The notes below the pieces were generated by a model. That model was not told the DNA's origin, did not search any database, and worked only from the letters and a program-made list of their open reading frames with translations. Shown here one piece after another: positions 42,970 to 50,934 of a DNA stretch of 64,000 nucleotides. The stretch's first letter is position 1; each line of letters opens with the position of its first letter. The position numbers and the translations under genes are program-made. Source of the DNA: Pseudoduganella violacea (GTDB lineage: Bacteria > Pseudomonadota > Gammaproteobacteria > Burkholderiales > Burkholderiaceae_D); contig NZ_JACHXD010000002.1 of the NCBI RefSeq assembly GCF_014191875.1, positions 521,835 through 585,834 on the forward strand. Reading direction: 5' to 3'.

Positions 42970-43572
42970 ATGGCAGGCAGACCAAGGGAATTCGACCGCG
43001 ACAACGCGCTGAAACAGGCGCGCGATGTGTTCTGGACGCACGGGTATGAAGGTACGGCCTTGTCCGACCTGGTGGAAGCCCTGGGCATCGCCTCGGCCCG
43101 CATCTACGCCGCCTTCGGTTCCAAGGAAGCGCTGTTCCGCGAAGCGGTCGAACTCTATGAGGCGGAGGAAGGCAGTTTCGCCCAGCGCGCGCTGGCGAAG
43201 CAAGACGGCAGCGCGCGCGAAGCCATCGAGCGCATGCTGACCGACGCCGCCGAACTGTATACCCGGCGCGGCAAGCCCAAAGGCTGCATGGTGGTCAGCG
43301 CCGCCACCAATTACAGCAGCGGCAACGAGTCGGTGATGTCCTGGCTGGCCGAACACCGGCAGCAGCGCACGGCATCGATCGTGGAACGCATCCGCCAGGC
43401 CGTGTCCAGCGGCGAACTGCGCACCGACACCGACGCCGAAGCGCTGGGCGATTTTTATGCCGCCCTGCTGCACGGCCTGTCGGTGCAGGCGCGCGACGGC
43501 GTGCCGCGCAACCGCCTGCTGGCCCTGATCCCGCCCGCCATGAGCGTGCTGGCCGCCAGCGCCAAGCACTAA
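42970..43572 (+). CDS. TetR/AcrR-family transcriptional regulator
   Basis: A 200-residue repressor-like protein. The N-terminal TetR helix-turn-helix is GRPREFDRDNALKQARDVFWTHGYEGTALSDLVEALGI followed by IYAAFGSKEALFREAV. A helical ligand-binding domain follows. The ATG at 42970 begins the canonical MAGRPREFD start. It is convergent with the hydrolase/isomerase operon and separated from it by a shared terminator. Its targets are unknown. Confidence 0.9.
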   Translation: MAGRPREFDRDNALKQARDVFWTHGYEGTALSDLVEALGIASARIYAAFGSKEALFREAVELYEAEEGSFAQRALAKQDGSAREAIERMLTDAAELYTRRGKPKGCMVVSAATNYSSGNESVMSWLAEHRQQRTASIVERIRQAVSSGELRTDTDAEALGDFYAALLHGLSVQARDGVPRNRLLALIPPAMSVLAASAKH

Positions 43573-43595
43573 GCACTAAGCCCTGCCGGCATGAA

Positions 43596-43623
43596 AAAAG
43601 GCTCTTCGCAGGAAGAGCCTTTT
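43596..43623. terminator. Bidirectional terminator between TetR and hydrolase genes
   Basis: A perfect 12-bp stem AAAAGGCTCTTC/GAAGAGCCTTTT with a 4-base loop has a T run on each strand. It serves the two convergent genes. Confidence 0.9.
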
Positions 43624-43638
43624 TGTTTTTATGCGGCT

Positions 43639-44529
43639 TTATTCGCCGCGCAGGAAAGGCAGCAGCTCGGCCAGGAAGTCGAGCGGGCTTTCTTCCGTGA
43701 CGAAGTGGCCGCAGTCGGGCAGGATGGCGCCGCGCAGATCCGGTGCCAGCTTCTGCATCGTCAGCAGCGGCGCGTCCTGGGTCGCATGCTCGGCGCCCAG
43801 CGCCAGCACGGGCATGGGCAGCGGTGTTTCGGCGCGGCGCAGATTCTGCTCGATGGTCTGCGGGATGGCGCGGTAGTAGGCGAAGCCGGCGCGCAGCGCG
43901 CCCGGCGCGGCATAGGCTTCGGCATACACCTCGAACGCCACGGCATCGCGCCGGTAGGACCACTTGTCAAACATGAACGACAGGTATTCGCGCTCGCGGC
44001 CCTGGATCAGCGCCTCGGGCAAGTCGCGCACCTGGTTGAACATGAAGTGCCACAAGAAGATATTGTGCTCGGGCGGCACGAAGATCGTGGGCGCCGGCGC
44101 CAGGCCGGGAATCACGGCCTCGGTCAGCGCCATCCGCTCCACCGCCTGCGGGTAGTCGCTGGCCAGCGCATAGCCTATCCACATGCCGATATCGTGGCCC
44201 ACCACGGCGTAGCGTTCGTGGCCCAGCTGCCGCATCACCTCATGCAGGTCGGCGGCGACGGTGCCGGTATCGTAGCCGTCCAGCGGACGGTCGGAGTGGC
44301 CGATGCCGCGCGGATCGACGGCGATGGCGCGGAAGCCCGATGCGGCCAGCGTGCGCATCACATGGCGCCAGGTGTACCAGGTCTGCGGCCAGCCCGGAAT
44401 CAGCAGCACCGGCTTGCCTTCGCCGACGCTGACGTGGTGGATGCGGCCAGCCGCCGTGCGCGCATAGCCGTGGGTGAATTCAGTTGTCATGTCTTGTTCC
44501 ATTTTCAGTTGCTGCTGCGGGAGAGTCAT
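43639..44529 (-). CDS. Alpha/beta hydrolase, epoxide hydrolase/dehalogenase-like
   Basis: A cytoplasmic hydrolase of about 296 residues with oxyanion loop LIPGWPQTWYTW, AVDPRGIGHSD, nucleophile elbow VVGHDIGMWIGYA (Asp nucleophile) and a catalytic His in LPDCGHFVTEE. The start at 44529 is chosen because its ATGA overlaps the upstream isomerase stop; starts at 44502 and 44490 (MTTEFTHGY) are alternatives. Asp in the elbow points to epoxide hydrolase or haloacid/fluoroacetate dehalogenase chemistry. It is coupled to the sugar isomerase-like gene. Confidence 0.83.
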   Translation of the reverse strand: MTLPQQQLKMEQDMTTEFTHGYARTAAGRIHHVSVGEGKPVLLIPGWPQTWYTWRHVMRTLAASGFRAIAVDPRGIGHSDRPLDGYDTGTVAADLHEVMRQLGHERYAVVGHDIGMWIGYALASDYPQAVERMALTEAVIPGLAPAPTIFVPPEHNIFLWHFMFNQVRDLPEALIQGREREYLSFMFDKWSYRRDAVAFEVYAEAYAAPGALRAGFAYYRAIPQTIEQNLRRAETPLPMPVLALGAEHATQDAPLLTMQKLAPDLRGAILPDCGHFVTEESPLDFLAELLPFLRGE

Positions 44530-45590
44530 GCGATCCCCAGCAGGCGGTTGATTTCTTGCTGCGTGATGCCGGCGCCGGCGAAGTCGTCGAACACCTTGTC
44601 CGTCACCTGGATGATGTGCTGGTTGATGAAGTCCACGCCTTCGCGCGCGCCGTCTTCCGGCTGCTTCAGGCAGCACTCCCATTCCAGCACGGCCCAACCC
44701 GAGTAGCGGTACTGCGCCAGCTTGGAGAAGATGCCCTTAAAGTCCACCTGGCCGTCGCCCAGCGAGCGGAAACGGCCGGCGCGCTCGGTCCAGTTCTGGT
44801 AGCCGCCATAGATGCCTTGCCGGCCGCTCGGATTGAACTCGGCATCCTTCACATGGAACATGCGGATGCGCTCGTGGTAGATGTCGATATAGTCCAGGTA
44901 CTTCAGTTGCTGCAGCACGAAGTGGCTGGGATCGAACAGGATGTTGCAGCGTTCATGGCCGCCCACGCGATCCAGGAACATTTCAAAGGTGGCGCCGTCG
45001 TGCAGGTCCTCGCTCGGGTGGATTTCGTAGCACAGGTTCACGCCCTGCTCGTCGCAAACGTCGAGGATGGGCTTCCAGCGCCGCGCCAGTTCGTCGAAGG
45101 CCGTGTCCACCAGCCCCTGCGGACGCTGCGGGAAGGGGAAGAAATACGGCCAGGCCAGCGCGCCGGAGAACGTGCCCATCTCGCTCAGGCCGAGACGGCG
45201 CGACGCCTTGGCCGCGAGCTTGACCTGCTCGATCGCCCAGACGCTGCGCTGCGCCGGTTTGCCGCGCAGCTCGGGCGGCGCGAAGCCGTCGACCAGCGCA
45301 TCGTAGGCCGGGTGCACCGCCACCATCTGGCCCAGCAAGTGGGTCGACAGCTCGCTGATTTCCAGTCCTTTTTCGGCCAGCATGCCTTTTACGTCATCGC
45401 AGTAGGCCTGGCTCTCGGCCGCCGTTTTCAGGTCGAACAGGCGGCTGTCCCAGGCTGGCACCTGCAAGCCCTTGAAGCCCAGGTCGCCGGCCCAGGCGGC
45501 AATGCCGGACAGGCTGTTGAACGGTGCCGCATCGCCGGCAAACTGCGCCAGATGCAGGCCCGGGCCCTTCATGGTTCCAATCGCAGACAT
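44526..45590 (-). CDS. Sugar phosphate isomerase/epimerase-family TIM-barrel protein
   Basis: A 354-residue xylose-isomerase-like TIM barrel. Metal-ligand and catalytic positions are visible in YEIHPSEDL, NILFDPSHF, FHVKDAEF and the late VLEWEC. The GLHLAQFAGDAAPFNSLSG start is typical of proteins annotated as sugar phosphate isomerase/epimerase. It leads the two-gene operon with the hydrolase. A palindromic TTTGTCG operator-like site lies just upstream. The actual sugar substrate is unknown. Confidence 0.87.
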   Translation of the reverse strand: MSAIGTMKGPGLHLAQFAGDAAPFNSLSGIAAWAGDLGFKGLQVPAWDSRLFDLKTAAESQAYCDDVKGMLAEKGLEISELSTHLLGQMVAVHPAYDALVDGFAPPELRGKPAQRSVWAIEQVKLAAKASRRLGLSEMGTFSGALAWPYFFPFPQRPQGLVDTAFDELARRWKPILDVCDEQGVNLCYEIHPSEDLHDGATFEMFLDRVGGHERCNILFDPSHFVLQQLKYLDYIDIYHERIRMFHVKDAEFNPSGRQGIYGGYQNWTERAGRFRSLGDGQVDFKGIFSKLAQYRYSGWAVLEWECCLKQPEDGAREGVDFINQHIIQVTDKVFDDFAGAGITQQEINRLLGIA

Positions 45591-45608
45591 CAGTTTTCTC
45601 CTTCATTG

Positions 45609-45674
45609 TTTGTCGAGCGACAAATAATACATCAGAGCGCGGCAAGGTCAAAGAATTTTTTAACGATCGACAAA
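45609..45674 (-). promoter_or_regulatory. Operator-like TTTGTCG palindrome plus half-site
   Basis: A perfect inverted repeat TTTGTCG-ag-CGACAAA (45609-45624) lies 19 bp upstream of the isomerase start, followed by a second CGACAAATAAT half-site at 45668-45678. The duplication of CGACAAATAAT suggests a sugar-responsive repressor binds here. The regulator is not identified. The rest of the 306-bp gap to 45896 is AT-rich near 45775-45810 and probably holds the promoter of peptide copy 5. Confidence 0.5.
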
Positions 45675-45896
45675 TAATCAAGGAGGACTGGGGCGGCGGC
45701 AGAGGGCCGCGAATGGGTCGGCCAAGGGCCGGCGGCGCTGGAATTTTCCTCGGGAAAAGTGAAAATAATTGGTATTTTGTATTGCTTAAATAAAAATAAA
45801 TAATGTTATGATAGTTACGGCGCATCAAGGTGGGACCATCCCCTTGATCGCCGCATCAGTTTCATTTTGCAATTAAATAATCCACAAAGGCGACAA

Positions 45897-46094
45897 ATGA
45901 ATAAACTGAAAAAAGCCCTGCTCGTCCTCAGCGTAGGAACGGGTCTGGGCCTGGGTGTTTCGTATGCAGCGTGGGCGGTAACCCCGGAAGCGTGTGAGAG
46001 CTACAACCAGGAGTGCCAGGAAGGCAATCTGCAATCCTGCCAAAACTATCGCAAGTACCATTGCGACCGTTATCTTCCGCCGCCAGGCAACTAA
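45897..46094 (+). CDS. Small secreted cysteine-patterned peptide (copy 5, solitary)
   Basis: A 65-residue peptide with start MNKLKKALLVLSVGTGLGLG, a signal segment ending YAAWA, and mature cysteines C-x6-C-x7-C-x7-C. This is the same framework as the four-gene array 3 kb away. The ATG at 45897 is preferred to the upstream in-frame ATG at 45867 because it aligns with the paralogs. It has its own terminator, so it is transcribed separately. Confidence 0.72.
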   Translation: MNKLKKALLVLSVGTGLGLGVSYAAWAVTPEACESYNQECQEGNLQSCQNYRKYHCDRYLPPPGN

Positions 46095-46121
46095 GCCCCG
46101 ACCCAGCGCAAGCTGATCCGT

Positions 46122-46149
46122 AAGCCCTTGTTTGCGCACAAGGGCTTTT
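46122..46149 (+). terminator. Terminator after peptide copy 5
   Basis: A perfect 9-bp stem AAGCCCTTG/CAAGGGCTT has an 8-base loop and is followed by TT. It lies 27 bp past the peptide stop codon. Confidence 0.75.
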
Positions 46150-46225
46150 CTTGGGCTGTCCAAGGCGCCCGGTTATTTGGGTTATAATTAGACTTAACTA
46201 ACCACCCTCACCCAAGGAGGCCGCC

Positions 46226-46900
46226 ATGACCAGCGCCCTCAAGCATCTGGATAGCGCCAATATGCAAACCCTGAGCGGTACGCCGGCCAATGTGCGCAGC
46301 CAGCTGAACCAGGTCCGCGCCCCGTATGTGGTGGCCGTCACCTTGCCCGAGACCACCGATAGCGAAGCGAGCCGCCTGAGCGAGCTGTTTTCCAAGGTCG
46401 CGCTGCTGGCCCGGCAAATCATGGCCAGCCGTCACGAAGAACGGCTGGAAACCCTGGTCGAGGCCTTGCTGCCCGACACCGTGCCGACCCCGAATGAATT
46501 GAAGGAAGTGACGATGCGGGTCCAGGCCCGCTCGGCCGTGCTGACCAGCGGCGATTGGATGAGCGCCAGCGACATCGCCCAGGCGGCCGGCTTCAGCGCC
46601 AGCAATCCCAGCGCCCAACCCAATAAATGGAAACGCGCTGGCAGCATCTTCGCGCTGCACCACCAGGGCAATGATTATTTCCCCAGCTATGGGCTGGGAC
46701 CGGACCACCGTCCGCTGAAACCGCTGGCCAAGGTCCTGGCCGTGTTCGGCGCGGCCAAGGATAGCTGGGGGCTGGCCTACTGGTTCATGTCGGCCAACAG
46801 TTTTCTCGGCGGCCGGCGGCCGCAAGACTTGCTGGCCAGCGCCCCCGAACGCGTGATCGCCGCCGCCCACGACGAAATGACAGCCGTGGCCCATGCCTGA
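46226..46900 (+). CDS. Antitoxin-like partner of RES toxin (Xre/MbcA/ParS-type C-terminus)
   Basis: A 224-residue protein, longer than the usual 100-160 residues of Xre/MbcA/ParS antitoxins. The C-terminal part (AYWFMSANSFLGGRRPQDLLASAPERVIAAAHDE) has the typical WxxxxNxxLGGxxPxDLL toxin-binding signature. The middle (DWMSASDIAQAAGFSASNP) looks like a DNA-binding helix pair, and the N-terminal 90 residues are unrecognised. AAGGAGG precedes the ATG. It overlaps the RES gene by 8 bases, the standard antitoxin-first order. Confidence 0.75.
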   Translation: MTSALKHLDSANMQTLSGTPANVRSQLNQVRAPYVVAVTLPETTDSEASRLSELFSKVALLARQIMASRHEERLETLVEALLPDTVPTPNELKEVTMRVQARSAVLTSGDWMSASDIAQAAGFSASNPSAQPNKWKRAGSIFALHHQGNDYFPSYGLGPDHRPLKPLAKVLAVFGAAKDSWGLAYWFMSANSFLGGRRPQDLLASAPERVIAAAHDEMTAVAHA

Positions 46901-47564
46901 GGCCGGCCTGATCGGCGCCCCGCCCACACAGCTGCATCTGGCCGTGACGATCTGGAAAAAGGGCGAGCTGCTGCATCGCGTGCACCAGGACAAGTACGCG
47001 GCCGCTCAGTTCAATCCCGGCCTGGCCGGCAACGCGCGCTTCAGTCCGATCCAGGATGCCCAGGGCCAGCCGATTCCCACCCTGTACGGCGGCGCCAGCT
47101 TTACCTGCGCGGCCATGGAAACCGTTTTTCACGACATTCCCTTTACCGCCGGGCTGAAAACCTTCGACAAGGCCAAACTGGCCGGCCAGCGGCATTCCCA
47201 GCTGCGGCCCCAGGGCGACCTGCTGCTGGCCGATTTAAGCAGCAAGGCGCTGCGCCACCTCGGCATCGCGCGCAAGCAATTGATCGACACCGAAAAAGAC
47301 CAGTACCCGCTCACGCGCCCATGGGCGGCCGCCATCCACGCCCAGCGCCGCGACATCCAGGGCCTATGCTGGACCTCGCGCCAGGACGATGAAGCCAAGG
47401 CCGTCATGTTGTTCGGCGACCGCATCGCGCCCGGCCTGCTGCAAGCGGCCGCGCCCTCGCGCAGCCTGAACAGCGACGAACAAGCCTATGGCGAACTGCT
47501 CGACCTGGCGGCCCTGGTCGGCGTGCTGATCGTGCCGGGCCGGCAAGGCAAGGACGCCGGCTAG
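46893..47564 (+). CDS. RES-domain toxin (NAD+-degrading type)
   Basis: A 223-residue protein. The conserved RES residues are visible: Arg in LLHRVH, Glu in AAMETVFHDI after the YGGASFT strand, and a Ser/Thr-containing stretch further on. RES toxins such as MbcT and Rv1989c act as NAD+ phosphorylases or glycohydrolases in bistable type II systems. At 223 residues it is in the long-RES group. Identity rests on motif and partner gene, and catalytic activity is inferred. Confidence 0.8.
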   Translation: MPEAGLIGAPPTQLHLAVTIWKKGELLHRVHQDKYAAAQFNPGLAGNARFSPIQDAQGQPIPTLYGGASFTCAAMETVFHDIPFTAGLKTFDKAKLAGQRHSQLRPQGDLLLADLSSKALRHLGIARKQLIDTEKDQYPLTRPWAAAIHAQRRDIQGLCWTSRQDDEAKAVMLFGDRIAPGLLQAAAPSRSLNSDEQAYGELLDLAALVGVLIVPGRQGKDAG

Positions 47565-47586
47565 CCCGGCGCGGGCAGCCTGGGCG

Positions 47587-47952
47587 CTATTTATTGGCGG
47601 GGGTGGTGGGCAGGCGCAGCAGGTAAATCGTGACCCCGATGGCAATCAGCGCCAGCAGCACTTGCAAGGCCAGGAAACGCACCCGGTACATCGAATACAA
47701 CATCGAAGGCCACATCATGCCGATCGCCAGGATCTTGCCGCGCAGAGGAATACCGCGTCCATCCTCGTAGTCGCGCAGGAATTTGCCGAACGTCGGATCG
47801 TTGCGCAGCCGGTGGTGCAGGCGCGTGGAACTGCGCGCAAAGCAGGCCGAGGCCAGCAGCAGGAATGGCGTGGTCGGCAGCAAAGGCAGGAACGCGCCCA
47901 GGATGCCGAGCGCGACCGAGATACAACCGATGGTGATGAGCAGGATTCGCAT
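47587..47952 (-). CDS. YbaN/DUF454-family inner-membrane protein
   Basis: A 121-residue protein with three membrane segments and the DUF454 hallmark GCISVALGILGAFLPLLPTTPFLLLASACFARSS near the N-terminus, followed by RNDPTFGKFLRDYEDGRGIPLRGK. It matches E. coli YbaN in length and layout. Function is unknown. It is convergent with the RES gene, 22 bp apart. Confidence 0.9.
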   Translation of the reverse strand: MRILLITIGCISVALGILGAFLPLLPTTPFLLLASACFARSSTRLHHRLRNDPTFGKFLRDYEDGRGIPLRGKILAIGMMWPSMLYSMYRVRFLALQVLLALIAIGVTIYLLRLPTTPANK

Positions 47953-48146
47953 GAGATAGCGCTAGTGTAACCGCCCGCGCGGCGGCTGGCACGATTCCCA
48001 TGGCGGCGCCAGGTGATTGACGAAAAGATAAATTCCCGGCAAACCGCCCCTGCTCCCGGCCCGGCCCTGTCCGGGCCGCAGGCCGGCTGGCGCGACGGAA
48101 GGAGGCGAACCGTCCAGCCGGCATCGGAAGACTTGCCGCCGGCGCT

Positions 48147-48605
48147 TCAGAAATACGTGGCGATATTGAACCAGGCGCGCGCGGGACGAGCTGCCGTCGG
48201 CATCGTTGCCCTTGAGGTTGCGCCCCGGATTGCTGCCCACTTTCGCCGCCACCTGCAGCTGCACCACGGTGCGCGCCAGGGGCCGCCAGCTCCAGCCCAC
48301 GCCTACGCCTTTCAAGCTATAGCTGTTGCCGGGGCCGCCGGCCGCCAGCGCGCCCGGATAAACCCGGTGGTTCAGCGTGATATGGCCCAGCCGCGCGTAG
48401 CGGAAATCGGAACCCGTGGTCGATCCCAGCACCGAGGCCTGCCCGCCCAGACCGGCGATATCGTTGAAGTTCAAGCCGCCCTGCACGCGCACCCGGCCCG
48501 TGTAGCGGTTGGAGGCATTGTCGACGCCCAGATTGCCGCTCACCAGCGGCGCCTCCGTCAGGCCGATGGCCAGCTCGGTTTCGCCGACGCGCGCACCCGG
48601 CCCCA
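48147..48605 (-). pseudogene. TpsB (ShlB/FhaC-type) outer-membrane transporter remnant
   Basis: The minus strand reads LGPGARVGETELAIGL..LVSGNLGVDNASNRYTG, the boundary of POTRA and barrel in two-partner secretion transporters. About 45 residues later it jumps to the C-terminal barrel end (NSYSLKGVGVGWSW; SNPGRNLKGNDADGSSSRAR). Most of the barrel is missing. In a GCGCGC run near 48178 the frame shifts; the correct frame continues to the normal terminal strand AWFNIATYF and a stop at 48147. The 5' part (POTRA domains) is absent, replaced by the LysR gene. It is a decayed, internally deleted gene. Confidence 0.72.
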
Positions 48606-48608
48606 GTT

Positions 48609-49544
48609 CTATTTATCCGACGATAAGACCGCACGAACGGCGCGCAGATCGGGTTCGGCATCAAACAAAGTAGCGGCCCAGGCGGCAAAAGCCCCCAGCT
48701 TAGGCGTAAGGGGACGGCCTTGCGGGTAGACCAGGGAAATGGGCAGCGCGGTGGGCGGGAAAGCAGGCAGCAGCGGCACCAATTCCCCGCGCGCCAGATG
48801 GCCGCGCACCAGGTAGGCGCCGGGCTGGATCAGGCCCAGGCCCTGCAAGCCGCAGCTCAGATAGGCGTCGGCATCGTTGACGGCGACGGCGCCGCGCATC
48901 TCGACGCGCTGCACGGCGCCCTCGACCACAAATTCCCAGGGGAAGGGACGGCCGGTGCGGCCGGAATAGTGCAGCACCGCATTATGGCGGGCCAGCTCAT
49001 CGAGTGTGGCGGGGGTGCCGTGCGCCGCCAGATACACCGGCGCGGCGCACGTCAGGAAGCGCATGCTGCCGATGCGGCGCGCCACCATGGCCGAGTCCTG
49101 CAGCTCGCCCACGCGGATGGCGCAGTCGATGCCCTCGCGCGTCAAATCCACCAGGCGGTCGCCCAGGCCCAGCACCAGCTCGATCTCGGGATAGGCACGG
49201 TGGAACGCGCCCAGGCGCGGCACCACCCAGTTGCGGCCCAGGGTGCCGGGCAGTTCGACGCGCAGCTTGCCGCGCGGGCGTTCGGCACTGGCGCGGAAAG
49301 GCGCCTCGGCTTCGTCCACCGCCGCCAGGATGACCTGGCACTGGCGTAGATACTCGGCGCCGTCGCTGGTCAGGGCCAGGGTGCGCGTGGTGCGCTGGAG
49401 CAGCCGCGTGCCGAGATAGGCCTCCAGCTGCTGGATGGTGGCCGTCAGCGAGGCGCGCGGCAAGTCCAGCGTGGCCGCCGCCTTGGTGAAGCTATTGGCT
49501 TCGACGATGCGGACAAAAGTGTGCATGGCTTTGAGCCGGTCCAT
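48609..49544 (-). CDS. LysR-family transcriptional regulator
   Basis: A 311-residue regulator from the ATG at 49544 (MDRLKAMHTFVRIVEANSFT), with helix-turn-helix TKAAATLDLPRASLTATIQQLE and a periplasmic-binding-like effector domain. The C-terminal end lies 4 bp from the TpsB relic. The first 24 bases of the longest frame (MLMNNGAS) are less likely coding because the duplicated remnant at 51060 also starts at MDRL. It is divergent from the putative deamidase gene. A truncated copy of its 5' region lies on the other side of that gene. Confidence 0.9.
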   Translation of the reverse strand: MDRLKAMHTFVRIVEANSFTKAAATLDLPRASLTATIQQLEAYLGTRLLQRTTRTLALTSDGAEYLRQCQVILAAVDEAEAPFRASAERPRGKLRVELPGTLGRNWVVPRLGAFHRAYPEIELVLGLGDRLVDLTREGIDCAIRVGELQDSAMVARRIGSMRFLTCAAPVYLAAHGTPATLDELARHNAVLHYSGRTGRPFPWEFVVEGAVQRVEMRGAVAVNDADAYLSCGLQGLGLIQPGAYLVRGHLARGELVPLLPAFPPTALPISLVYPQGRPLTPKLGAFAAWAATLFDAEPDLRAVRAVLSSDK

Positions 49545-49625
49545 AGATGCCCCATTGTTCATCAACAATGAAAAATTAGAGCAGCATTATGCGGTAAATA
49601 CATCTGGACACGAAGAGAACCGGCC

Positions 49626-49653
49626 GGAACTTTCAGCGCATGCAGCACACTCA
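49626..49653 (+). promoter_or_regulatory. Hrp-box-like sequence upstream of the putative deamidase gene
   Basis: GGAACT-N15-ACACTCA lies 31 bases before the start codon. The HrpL-type box is GGAACC-N15/16-CCACNNA, so there are two mismatches. The position suits a T3SS-effector promoter. No type III genes or hrpL are in the window, so this may be chance. Confidence 0.25.
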
Positions 49654-49683
49654 TCAGCGTGACCAACAGCAAAGAAGCTATTC

Positions 49684-50871
49684 ATGCATGCAATCCGCGC
49701 AGGTTTAAACGCCCTCTCGATCCAGGCATCCACCAATACCAGCTCTTCCTCAACCACGTCCGTGCCGCAACAAGCGCAGCAGACGAACAGCGCAGGCAAT
49801 GCCACACAAGCCCGCTTTCCGCCCGGTCAGGCCCGCTCCGAACAGCTGCGCACTGAACTGGCGGTAACTCAGCTCCAGGAAGATCCACGCGACTTCGCGC
49901 TGAACCATGCACTCAGTGGCGATGGCATCATCAAGGACGGCGCGTTGCCAGCGGAAGGCCGTGCGAAGCTGCAGCATCTCGGCAATGGCACCTATGAATT
50001 CCGGCTGGCGCAAGATACCGACCCGCATACCATTCCCGCCCATTTCCTCGCCTATAACTCGATCTCCCAACAGGGCATCAGTCCGGCGTATGTCGATATC
50101 CCCAAAACAGCGGGCGACAGCAAGTTCGTGTTTACTGGCTCGCTCAGCGGATGTTCGGTCATCGTGACGGAGCTCACCCCCGATACCTACCGCGTATTTC
50201 ACGATGCCAGGACGAATAGCTCCACACTGCATGAGAATGCGGTAATGGCAACCGACTTCAAGGATTACCAGGTGCATGGCACGCAGGAAGGCCTCGCCAA
50301 TGTTTTTCTGCATTTCAAAGACGGTCAGTGGGAAATGCTCGCTCAGCGCCAGGAGTATGAAAAGGATGGAAATGGCGGTACCCGGCCGAAGCTGAGAGAC
50401 GATGCCAAGATACTCTCTGTGCAATACGCCAGCCCAGACTTGACGGTCCGGACACAGCAACAGTTGGCCGATATTCGCACGCGTTCGCAAACCGCCTTAC
50501 TGGAGAGCGCCCAGCTGTTAGGCATTACATTCAATCGAGAAAATATCAGCGACCGCGCGTATACCGCAGGGAATGAAGTCTCGGAAAACCATCCGAGCAT
50601 TGCGGCCTGGCAGGGCTTACGCAATCAGATCAATGATGAATGCAGGATACGAAAGCAGGAGATCACTCAAAAAAAATGGGATTTGCCCATCACCAGAAAT
50701 GCGAGCCAACAACAGCAGTTCGACGCGCTTGAGGCCGATCGCAGCTACTACGAGCAGCATGTCGACGTTACCAAAGAGTCGCTGACCGCGGATCTGAGCT
50801 GGCTGCGAGAACAGAAGAAAGATGTGGAAGGCGCCGCGTCCGTTGTGGCGGTACCGGCATCGGCATCTTGA
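49684..50871 (+). CDS. Putative BLF1/CNF-like glutamine deamidase effector
   Basis: A 395-residue protein of unrecognised overall family. The first 52 residues contain no Asp or Glu and are rich in Ser, Thr, Gln and Asn, with no hydrophobic signal peptide; this composition is typical of type III effectors. A central segment reads T151-GS-LSGC157-SVI, followed by His173. In Burkholderia lethal factor 1 the catalytic Thr and Cys have the same T-x2-LSGC spacing, with a His downstream (12 residues from the Cys in BLF1, about 15 in CNF1, 16 here). The C-terminal 150 residues are helical, with a charged coiled-coil-like end. Base composition is less GC-rich than its neighbours. Deamidase or effector function is inferred. 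Confidence 0.55.
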   Translation: MHAIRAGLNALSIQASTNTSSSSTTSVPQQAQQTNSAGNATQARFPPGQARSEQLRTELAVTQLQEDPRDFALNHALSGDGIIKDGALPAEGRAKLQHLGNGTYEFRLAQDTDPHTIPAHFLAYNSISQQGISPAYVDIPKTAGDSKFVFTGSLSGCSVIVTELTPDTYRVFHDARTNSSTLHENAVMATDFKDYQVHGTQEGLANVFLHFKDGQWEMLAQRQEYEKDGNGGTRPKLRDDAKILSVQYASPDLTVRTQQQLADIRTRSQTALLESAQLLGITFNRENISDRAYTAGNEVSENHPSIAAWQGLRNQINDECRIRKQEITQKKWDLPITRNASQQQQFDALEADRSYYEQHVDVTKESLTADLSWLREQKKDVEGAASVVAVPASAS

Positions 50872-50934
50872 CGCGCCACACCTCGCCCCCCCTCCACATT
50901 CTTGGGGGCAGGGACGGCCGGGGCGGCCCGAATA

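Noticed and set aside
47962..48543. Intact 193-residue protein in the TpsB region
   Set aside because: Only its first half matches a TpsB transporter. The second half is frame-shifted relative to the real C-terminus and extends into non-homologous sequence.
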